DNA of 64,000 nucleotides from Sanguibacter gelidistatuariae (GTDB taxonomy: Bacteria; Actinomycetota; Actinomycetes; Actinomycetales; Cellulomonadaceae), in assembly GCF_900096585.1 (NCBI RefSeq), contig NZ_FMYH01000005.1, positions 248,001 to 312,000 of the forward strand. The letters are read 5' to 3'. Under the pieces are notes generated by a model. The model was not told the origin of the DNA. It worked only from the letters and a program-made list of their open reading frames with translations, and made no database searches. The position numbers were made by a program, and so were the translations under genes. This document shows positions 44,004 through 51,700 of the stretch, piece by piece; within the stretch, counting starts at the first letter, position 1; each line of letters starts with the position of its first letter.

Positions 44004-45300
44004 ACAGCGCTCGCAGGCTTGTCCCCGAGATCTCCTCGGCGAGAGCCACAAAGTCCTCGGTCGTCACCGACCGGTAGGCGAACCGCACGACCCACTCGCG
44101 CAGCACCCGGAAGAACGCCTCATCCCCGATCGTGAGACGCAGCGCGTGCAGCGTGAGTGCGCCGCGCTTGTAGACCCGGTCGTCGAACATGTCGTCGGGG
44201 CCGGGATCGCCCAGCAGCAGGTCCTGGGGGAGGGTGGCCAGGCGCGTCCACTGCTCGGTCGCGTGCGCCGCGGCAGCAGGGCCGCCAGACTCCTGGGACC
44301 ACAGCCACTCGGCGTAGCAGGCGAAGCCCTCGTGCAGCCAGATGTCGCGCCAGTGCCTGAGCGTAAGGGAATTCCCGAACCACTGATGAGACAGCTCGTG
44401 GGCGACGAGCCGCTCTGACTCCCAGCCGGCCGTGAGGAAGTTCGCCCCGAAGATCGACAGCCCTTGGGCCTCGAGCGGGATCTCCAGGACGTCCTCGGTC
44501 ACCACGACTGTGTACTCAGCGAAGGGGTAGGGGCCGAACAGCCGAGCGAAGGTGTCGATCATCTCGCCCTGGCGGGCGAAGGCCACCTCGACGTCGGCGG
44601 CCAGTGCGGGCGGAAAGACCGTGCGCTGGCGCACCGCCGCGCCCAAGGACTCCGTGCCCGACGACGCAGGCTCGGCCACGCGTTCCACGTACCGCCCGAT
44701 CTGCACGGTGGCCAGGTATGTGGCCATCGGCTCGTCCTGCTCGTAGGTCCAGGTCGTCGAGCTCGCCCGGCGCCGGGCGGCCGTGAGCACGCCGTTCGCC
44801 ACGACGTGGTACTCCGAGGCGGTGGTCAGCGCCGTCCGGTACGTCGCCTTGGTCGAGGGCCGGTCGTTGCACGGGAACCACGACGGCGCGCCGTGCGGCT
44901 GGGAGGCGACGATCACGCCGTCGGCCAGCTCTTCCCAGCCGGCCTCGCCGTCCAAGCCGGGCATGGGCCGTGGGGAACCGGAGTAGGTGACCTGCACGGT
45001 GAACTCCTGGTCGGAGACCAGCGGCACGCGGGTCTTGACCGCGAGGCGGCCCGGACGCTGGGAGTACTTGGCGGCAGGCCCGCCGTCGACGGTCAGCCGG
45101 GTGACGCGCAGACCGAAGAGGTCCAGCGTGAAGCGGCTGAGCGGGACGAGGGCGACCGCGCGCAGGGTCGCCGTGCCGGACAGGTTGTTGGTCTCGACCT
45201 TGTAGTCCAGGGCCAGGTCGTAGGCCAGCACGTCGAAGGTCAGGTCCCCGTGGCCGGGCACGTAGGGGTCGGCTCCGAGGTCCTGGGGCCCGCCGCTCAT
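43951..45300 (-). CDS. M1-family zinc aminopeptidase
   Basis: 449 residues, shorter than the roughly 850-residue PepN type. Zinc and catalytic residues are visible: His301, Glu302 and His305 in HELSHQWFGN, and Glu324 in WLHEGFACY, 18 residues after the motif. The substrate-binding GxMEN motif is replaced by PLEAQG, as in several actinobacterial M1 enzymes. The ATG overlaps the NRPS-like gene stop by four bases (ATGA), so the two are co-translated. Zn aminopeptidases of this family degrade epsilon-poly-lysine in producers, which would suit the neighbour. No signal peptide is visible. Confidence 0.85.
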   Translation of the reverse strand: MSGGPQDLGADPYVPGHGDLTFDVLAYDLALDYKVETNNLSGTATLRAVALVPLSRFTLDLFGLRVTRLTVDGGPAAKYSQRPGRLAVKTRVPLVSDQEFTVQVTYSGSPRPMPGLDGEAGWEELADGVIVASQPHGAPSWFPCNDRPSTKATYRTALTTASEYHVVANGVLTAARRRASSTTWTYEQDEPMATYLATVQIGRYVERVAEPASSGTESLGAAVRQRTVFPPALAADVEVAFARQGEMIDTFARLFGPYPFAEYTVVVTEDVLEIPLEAQGLSIFGANFLTAGWESERLVAHELSHQWFGNSLTLRHWRDIWLHEGFACYAEWLWSQESGGPAAAAHATEQWTRLATLPQDLLLGDPGPDDMFDDRVYKRGALTLHALRLTIGDEAFFRVLREWVVRFAYRSVTTEDFVALAEEISGTSLRALFNAWLDARALPVLPVAR

Positions 45301-48300
45301 GCGGGGACACCCGGCGCGCCGGGGACCGCGCCCTTGATGACCTCGTCTTCGACCCACGGCCCGATCGGGTTCCCGATCCACCGGGTCTTGTCAGGCACGG
45401 ACTCGCCTCTCATCACCAACGACACCGGACCAACAGTAGCGTGCCGCCCGAGGGTAGCCGCGGGCAGGATGACGCCGTTCGGTCCGAGGGTCGACCCCTC
45501 CCGCAGCATGACCGTGTCCAGGCTCAGGGTGCGGTCGTGGAAGAGGTGGGTCTGGACCACGCAGCCCTGGTTGACGGTCACGCCGTCGCGCAGCTCGACG
45601 AGGTCGGCCTCGGGCAGCCAGTACGTCTCGCACCACACCCCGCGCCCGATCCGCGCACCGAGGGACCGCAGCCACACATTGAGCACGGGCGTCCCGACCG
45701 CTATCCGGGCGAAGAACGGTGCGGCGACCACCTCGACGAAGGTGTCAGCCAGCTCGTTGCGCCACACGAAGGAGCTCCACAGCGGGTGGTCGGTCGCCCG
45801 CACACGGCCCACGAGCGCCCACTTCGCGCCCGTCGTGATCGCCGCGGCGACCGCACCGACCACGAGCAGCAGCCCACCGGAGACGAGCGCGGCGACCCAC
45901 CAGCCACCCCGCTCCCCGGCCCCCGCCACAGACAGCAGCACGGTCACCACGGCGAGGCACAGCGCGCCGTGCACCATGACCGGGACGAGGCGGCACACCT
46001 CGATGAGCGCCCGGGCGACCCGCAGCCGGGTCGGAGGGGCGTAGGTGCGGGACACGTCGGCCACCGCAGCAACCCGGCGCAGGCGGGTGGGCGGGCTGCC
46101 CAGCCACGACGTGCCCGACTTTGCCTTGGTGCGGCGCGGCGCCGCGGAGAGCACGGCCACGAGACCGCCCTTGGGCACCTTGCGCCCGGGGGCCGTCATG
46201 CCGGAGTTCCCGACGAAGGCGTGCTTGCCGATCTTCACGGACTCGATCCGCAGCCAGCCGTTGCCCAGCTCGTACATGCCGAGCATCGTGTCGTCGGCCA
46301 GGAACGCCCCGTCGTTGACCGAGGTGAGGCACGGGATGAGCAGCACGGTCGAGGCCTCCGTGTCGCGACCGACCTGGGCGCCGAGCGCTCGCAGCCACGC
46401 GGGGGTCAGCGAGCTCGAGTACAGCGGGAACAGCCAGGTCCGGGCCTCGTCCAGGACCCGCAGGATGGACCAGGCCTGCCACGCGCGCAGCCCCTGGACC
46501 GGGTAGATGCCGCTGGTCAGACCGATCGAGAGGAGCCGCACGAGCGCCCAGATGAGGAGCGCGAGGATCATCACCGCAGCGATCGTGGCGAGCGGCAGCA
46601 AGGCGAGCGCGCGACCCGCGGCCGCCCCGATCGAGTCGGCCTGCGTCACCTGCCCGACGACGAGGGCCAGTACAGCGGCGACCGCGACTCCCGGCAGCGC
46701 GGCGATCAGGGCCGACATAGCCGCGTAGGCCCAGACCCACCGGCGCCGGCGCGGCGGTCGCTCCGCCTGCCAGGGTCCGCGCGCCGTGCCTGCCCGCCGG
46801 GCGGGCGCGCCCGACCAGAACTCGTCGTCGCCCGCGGTGGCCAGGACGGCAGAGCCGGGGGCGACCTCGGTGCGGTCGCCCACTCGGGACCCTCCGACCA
46901 GGGTGCTGCGCGCACCGATCCGGGCGCCGGCCCCGATCGTGATCGCGCCGATGTGCAGGACGTCGCCGTCGAGCCAGTGCCCGTTGAGGTCGACCTCGGG
47001 CTCGACCGAGCAGCCGTCGCCGAGCGTGAGCAGCCCGGTGACCGGCGGGATCGTGTGCAGGTCCACGTCGTCGCCGACCGTGGCGCCGAGCGCGCGGGCG
47101 TAGTAGGGCATCCACGCGGCTCCGGACAGGTTGGCCGCGCCGAGCTCGTCGACGAACCGCTCCGCGAGCCACAGCCGCAGGTGCACCTGCCCGCCGCGCG
47201 GATACTCACCCGGCCCGACGCCGACCAGCAGCGCCCGGGCGCCGAGCGCGGCGAGCGTCATCCGCCCGAGTGGGAAGATCAGCGCCAGCCAGCCGGCCGC
47301 GATCGCCCACCACGAGGCCCGCGGCAGCCAGGCCACGTCCCACACGCCGGCCACGGCCGTGCTGGCGGCCGCGACCCAGACGAGCCAGCGCAGCCCGCCG
47401 ATCGTGCGCAGCACGAGGGAGAAGGCGACCTGGCCCACCTGAGTCCGGCGCGGGACGGGGTACACCTCGGTGTTCTGACGCCCGGTGGGGGCACTCATGT
47501 CGTCGAGGCCGGTGGCCAGCGCCGCCACGGTCGGGTTCTGGTAGACGTCGGCGACAGTCACCTCGGGGAAGCGGGCACGCAGCCGGGAGACGAGCTGGGC
47601 GGCAGTGAGGCTGCCGCCACCGAAGGCGAAGAAGTCGTCCTGACCGGATGTGACCACGGCGCCGAGGATCTCCAGCCACAGCTCCTGGATCCAGGCCGCG
47701 GTGCCGGTCAGGGCGGGCGCCGCGCTCGGACCGGCATCGCCGGTCGCACGCACGGCGGGCAGCGGCCAGGGGAGGGCGTCGCGGTCGATCTTCCCCGACG
47801 TCCGGGTCGGCAGGGTCTCGACCTGCGCGAGGCGCGGGACGAGGGCCGCCGGCATGGACGCGCGCAGCTGGTCCATCGCGGCGGTCACGGAGAACTCGGG
47901 CGTGGTGGTGATGTAGCCGACGAGGATCTTGTTGCCCGAGCCGGTGCTGCGGATCGCGGCCGCGGCGCCCTCGACCCCGGGCAGGGAGAGCAGCGCGCTG
48001 TCCACCTCGCCGAGCTCGACGCGTCGTCCGCCGAGCTTGATCTGGTCGTCGACGCGCCCCACGAAGAGCAGCCCGGTGCCGTCGAAGCTGACGATGTCGC
48101 CGCTGCGGTAGGCGCGGTCCCAGCCGAGGGTGGGCATGGCCGCGTACTTCTCGGCGTCCTTGGCCGGGTCGAGATAGCGGGCCAGCCCGACGCCGCCGAT
48201 GATGAGCTCACCGGGCTCGCCAGCGGGCACGGGCACCCCTGCGGGGTCGACGACGGCGAGGTCCCAGCCCTCGAGCGGCAGCCCGATTCGCACGGGTGGC

Positions 48301-49280
48301 TCGGCGGTCAGCCGGGCCGCACAGGCCACGACGGTCGCCTCGGTGGGGCCATAGGTGTTCCACAGCTCACGGTCGGAGGTGGCCAGGCGGGCACCGATCT
48401 CGGGCGGGCAGGCCTCCCCGCCGAGGATGACCAGGCGGACGGCGTCGAGGGCGCCGGGCGGCCAGAGCGCGACGAGGGTGGGCACGGTCGATACGACGGT
48501 GATGTCGTTGGCGATCATCCACGGACCCAGGTCCATCCCGCTCTTGACCAGAGACCGGGGCGCGGGCACCAGACATGCGCCATAGCGCCAGGCGAGCCAC
48601 ATCTCCTCGCAGCTCGCATCGAAGGCGACCGACAGCCCGGCCATGACCCGGTCGCCCGGGCCGAGCGGGGCGTCCTGCAGGAAGATCTGGGCCTCGGCGT
48701 CGACGAAGGCCGCGGCCGAGCGGTGTGAGACGGCAACCCCCTTGGGGGTGCCGGTCGATCCGGAGGTGAAGATGATCCACGCGTCGTCGGTCAGGCCGGG
48801 ACCGGACGCGTCGTCGTCGGCGGCCGAGCCAGCAGCCGAGGCCCGCCCCGGCGAGACGGCCCGGCGCGGGGCGATGACGAGGTCGTTGCCGATCACCGCG
48901 GCGACGTCCGCCTCGGTGAAGACGGTGCGGGCGCGTTCGTCGGGGTCGTCCGCGTCGACCGGGACGTAGGCGGCCCCGGCCACGAGGATCGCCATGATGG
49001 CGATGTACAGCTCGGTCGTGCCCGAGGCGATGCGGATGCCGACCCGGTCACCCGTGCCCACCCCGGCATCGGCGAGCTCGGCGGCAAGCTCGTCCGCGGC
49101 GTCGGCGAACTCGGCGTAGGTGAGCACCTGTGCGCCGTTGTTGAGGGCCGGAGCGTCGGGGAAGTCTTCGACCGTCTGGTTGAAGACGTCCACGAGCGTG
49201 CGCGGGGCGGGGGCGTAGGCCGAGCGCAGCAGCGGTGACGGGACAGGGGGGAGAAGAGAGGAACCGCCGACGGTGTTCAC
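45297..49280 (-). CDS. Membrane NRPS-like synthetase, Pls (poly-amino-acid synthetase) type
   Basis: 1327 residues, GTG start. Order: adenylation domain (about 25-510; FTSGSTGTPKG 171-181, WNTYGPTEA 307-315, YRSGD 391-395, SGKIDR 495-500), carrier domain with phosphopantetheine Ser557 in FAFGGGSLTAAQL, then three membrane blocks of about two helices each (roughly 618-690, 860-940, 1105-1180) alternating with three soluble parts carrying left-handed beta-helix hexapeptide repeats. This is the architecture and size of Streptomyces epsilon-poly-L-lysine synthetase Pls. There is no condensation or thioesterase domain. The predicted specificity residues (D221 A222 E225 S264 V284 L286 T309 V317 V318 K497) include Glu at the 239-equivalent position, which favours a basic amino acid. 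The polymer product is inferred. Confidence 0.82.
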   Translation of the reverse strand: MNTVGGSSLLPPVPSPLLRSAYAPAPRTLVDVFNQTVEDFPDAPALNNGAQVLTYAEFADAADELAAELADAGVGTGDRVGIRIASGTTELYIAIMAILVAGAAYVPVDADDPDERARTVFTEADVAAVIGNDLVIAPRRAVSPGRASAAGSAADDDASGPGLTDDAWIIFTSGSTGTPKGVAVSHRSAAAFVDAEAQIFLQDAPLGPGDRVMAGLSVAFDASCEEMWLAWRYGACLVPAPRSLVKSGMDLGPWMIANDITVVSTVPTLVALWPPGALDAVRLVILGGEACPPEIGARLATSDRELWNTYGPTEATVVACAARLTAEPPVRIGLPLEGWDLAVVDPAGVPVPAGEPGELIIGGVGLARYLDPAKDAEKYAAMPTLGWDRAYRSGDIVSFDGTGLLFVGRVDDQIKLGGRRVELGEVDSALLSLPGVEGAAAAIRSTGSGNKILVGYITTTPEFSVTAAMDQLRASMPAALVPRLAQVETLPTRTSGKIDRDALPWPLPAVRATGDAGPSAAPALTGTAAWIQELWLEILGAVVTSGQDDFFAFGGGSLTAAQLVSRLRARFPEVTVADVYQNPTVAALATGLDDMSAPTGRQNTEVYPVPRRTQVGQVAFSLVLRTIGGLRWLVWVAAASTAVAGVWDVAWLPRASWWAIAAGWLALIFPLGRMTLAALGARALLVGVGPGEYPRGGQVHLRLWLAERFVDELGAANLSGAAWMPYYARALGATVGDDVDLHTIPPVTGLLTLGDGCSVEPEVDLNGHWLDGDVLHIGAITIGAGARIGARSTLVGGSRVGDRTEVAPGSAVLATAGDDEFWSGAPARRAGTARGPWQAERPPRRRRWVWAYAAMSALIAALPGVAVAAVLALVVGQVTQADSIGAAAGRALALLPLATIAAVMILALLIWALVRLLSIGLTSGIYPVQGLRAWQAWSILRVLDEARTWLFPLYSSSLTPAWLRALGAQVGRDTEASTVLLIPCLTSVNDGAFLADDTMLGMYELGNGWLRIESVKIGKHAFVGNSGMTAPGRKVPKGGLVAVLSAAPRRTKAKSGTSWLGSPPTRLRRVAAVADVSRTYAPPTRLRVARALIEVCRLVPVMVHGALCLAVVTVLLSVAGAGERGGWWVAALVSGGLLLVVGAVAAAITTGAKWALVGRVRATDHPLWSSFVWRNELADTFVEVVAAPFFARIAVGTPVLNVWLRSLGARIGRGVWCETYWLPEADLVELRDGVTVNQGCVVQTHLFHDRTLSLDTVMLREGSTLGPNGVILPAATLGRHATVGPVSLVMRGESVPDKTRWIGNPIGPWVEDEVIKGAVPGAPGVPA

Positions 49281-49444
49281 GGACAGACAGTGCCCCTCGT
49301 CGATGAACCGCTCGTGAACACCCGGTGGATTCCGGGGGAGCGCCGTCGCCCCCTTCGAGCGTGTGCCCCCAGGGTCGCACGCGATAGTTCCAAAGTCCTG
49401 TTCATCGACTATAAAGATCGGTAGGCTTACTAACTAAAGATCTC

Positions 49445-51655
49445 ATGAGACGAGTGAGGAATATGACCCAGCAGCAGCCCGCCGCGTCCACGATCGACCG
49501 AGGCACGGCGATCGTGCTCGCCGCCGGAGCGGACGACGCCTCGCGTCGCCTGCTCGTCAGCCCGCTCGGCGACAGCACCGTCGCCGAGCTCGCCGTCGCC
49601 ACCGTGCGGAAGATGTTCAGCCCCGACCGCATCATCGTGGTCGTCGCCGCGGGCGACACCACGCTGCGCGCCCTGCTCGGGGACGACCTCACCTACGTCG
49701 AGCAGACCGAGCCGCTGGGCACCGGCCACGCGGTCGGCGTCGCCCGGGCCGCCGTCCCCGCGGACACGGACGTCGTCCTCGTCGCCTATGCCGACACCCC
49801 GCTGCTGCGAGTGGACTCCCTGCGCGGGGTGGTCAACCGTCATCAGCTCAAGGGGGCGGACTTCTCGCTGCTCACGGCCGTCGTCGACCAACCCCTGCCC
49901 TACGGGCGGATCGAGCGCGACGAGGCCGGGCGGGTCCGCGCGATCGTCGAGGTCGAAGACCTCGACGCCGACGAGGCCGCGATCCACGAGATCAACGTCG
50001 GCGCCTATGTCGCCGCGCCGTCGGACCTCTTCGCCCAGATCGACGCGCTCGCCGCGACCGGTGAGCACCGCCTGACCAAGATCGCCCAGCGCTTCCTCGA
50101 CGCAGACGACGTGATCGTCTCCTACCAGATCTACGACACCGACGAGGTCCAGGGCATCAACTCCGAGGCCGAGCTCGCCCTGGCCGCGGACATCGTCCTC
50201 AAGCGCCTCTTCGTGCCGACCAAGAACACCGACACGTCCATCGTCTTCGGCACCGGCGGCTGGCGCGCCGTGATCGGGGAGGGCTACACGCTGGGGAACC
50301 TGCGCCGGCTGTGCCAGGCGATCGCCAACGAGGCCACCCGCAAGGGGATCGACCACCAGGGCGTGGTCGTCGGCGGCGACCGCCGCTTCCTCTCCCGCGA
50401 GTCCGCCGTGGCAGCAGCCGAGGTCTTCGCCGGCAACAACATCTCCGTCCTCCTCCTGCCCGACGACGTCCCGACGCCGCTCGTCACGTTCGCCGCGCCC
50501 TACACCGGCTCGGCCTACGGCATCATCATCACGTCCTCCCACAACCCCCCGGAGTGGAACGGGGTCAAGGTGTTCCGTGCCGACGGCTCGCTGCCGCTGG
50601 ACGACGAGACCGACCGCTTCCAGGACGAGGCGAACGCGCTGCGCGTCGACGAGGTCATCACCCTTGACATTCACCTGGCCCGCAAGGCCGGGATGGTCGT
50701 CGACCGGGCGCTGACCGAGCCGTACATCGACGCGATCGAAAAGATCGTCGACGTCGAGGCCGTGCGCGGCTCCGACCTGCGGGTCATCGTCGACCCGATG
50801 TACGGCACGTCCCAGCTGACCCTGGGCACGATCCTCAACGACATGCGGGTGCGCGCGGAGTTCATCCACGGCGCCCACAACCCGCTCTTCGGCGGCCACG
50901 CACCGGCCCCCGACCTGCAGCGCCTGAGCAGCCTCATCGGCATGATCGAGAACGGCAAGGGCACCTACGACCTGGGAATGGCGACCGACGGCGACTCCGA
51001 CCGGATCGGGATCGTCGACGAGACCGGAGAGTACATCTCGACCAACGACCTGCTGCTGCTGCTCTTCTGGTACCTGCACGAGGTCCGCGGGGAGAAGGGC
51101 GGTGTGGTCCGCAACATCGCCACGACCCACCTGCTCGACCGCCTGGCCCGGCACTTCGGGGAGGAGTCCCGCGAGGTCAAGGTCGGCTTCAAGCACGTGA
51201 CCGCGGGCATGGAGGAGATCGGCGCCGTGCTCGGTGGGGAGTCCTCGGGCGGCCTGACCATCCGCGGCTGGATCTTGGGCAAGGACGGGATCTTCGCCTG
51301 CGCCCTCGTGGTCGAGATGCTCGCGGTGACCGGCAAGCGTATCTCCGAGCTGCGCTCGATGATCTACGAGATCACCGGCCGGCTGTACACGCTCGAGGCG
51401 GGCGTGCCCTCGACGCCCGAGATGCGCGTGGCCGTGCCGCGCCGCCTCGCGGCGGACCCGCTGACCGCCGTCGGGCCCTATGCGGTGGTCGGGATCGACC
51501 ACACCGACGGAACCAAGATCCTGCTCGAGAACGACAACTGGGCGCTGTTGCGCTTCTCCGGGACCGAGCCGGTGCTGCGCATGTTCGTCGAGGCCGACTC
51601 GCCCGAGAAGGCCCAGGAGCTCCTTGACTGGCTCAAGGGCTTCGTCACCGCCTAG
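49445..51655 (+). CDS. Fused nucleotidyltransferase / phosphosugar mutase
   Basis: 736 residues. Residues about 15-260 resemble the GlmU-type sugar-1-phosphate nucleotidyltransferase fold (QTEPLGTGHAV, YADTPLL, YGRIERD, EINVGAY), but the nucleotide loop reads LAAGADDASRR instead of the usual GxGTRM-K signature. Residues about 275-736 are a complete phosphohexomutase: TSSHNPPEWNGVKV with the phospho-Ser, DGDSDR metal loop, GGESSGG sugar loop and RFSGTEPVLR phosphate-binding loop. The start is ATG 49445 or 49463. It precedes a chitobiose-type GH94 phosphorylase by 45 bases, so it may convert the released sugar-1-phosphate to the 6-phosphate. Substrate inferred. Confidence 0.8.
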   Translation: MRRVRNMTQQQPAASTIDRGTAIVLAAGADDASRRLLVSPLGDSTVAELAVATVRKMFSPDRIIVVVAAGDTTLRALLGDDLTYVEQTEPLGTGHAVGVARAAVPADTDVVLVAYADTPLLRVDSLRGVVNRHQLKGADFSLLTAVVDQPLPYGRIERDEAGRVRAIVEVEDLDADEAAIHEINVGAYVAAPSDLFAQIDALAATGEHRLTKIAQRFLDADDVIVSYQIYDTDEVQGINSEAELALAADIVLKRLFVPTKNTDTSIVFGTGGWRAVIGEGYTLGNLRRLCQAIANEATRKGIDHQGVVVGGDRRFLSRESAVAAAEVFAGNNISVLLLPDDVPTPLVTFAAPYTGSAYGIIITSSHNPPEWNGVKVFRADGSLPLDDETDRFQDEANALRVDEVITLDIHLARKAGMVVDRALTEPYIDAIEKIVDVEAVRGSDLRVIVDPMYGTSQLTLGTILNDMRVRAEFIHGAHNPLFGGHAPAPDLQRLSSLIGMIENGKGTYDLGMATDGDSDRIGIVDETGEYISTNDLLLLLFWYLHEVRGEKGGVVRNIATTHLLDRLARHFGEESREVKVGFKHVTAGMEEIGAVLGGESSGGLTIRGWILGKDGIFACALVVEMLAVTGKRISELRSMIYEITGRLYTLEAGVPSTPEMRVAVPRRLAADPLTAVGPYAVVGIDHTDGTKILLENDNWALLRFSGTEPVLRMFVEADSPEKAQELLDWLKGFVTA

Positions 51656-51700
51656 CTGTTCTTTCACCCCACCACTGACTAGACAGGACCGGCCCCGCCC

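Noticed and set aside
45441-48728. A 1095-codon open frame on the plus strand
   Set aside because: Antisense to the Pls-like synthetase gene, Arg/Pro/Gly/His-rich and without domains; a compositional shadow.
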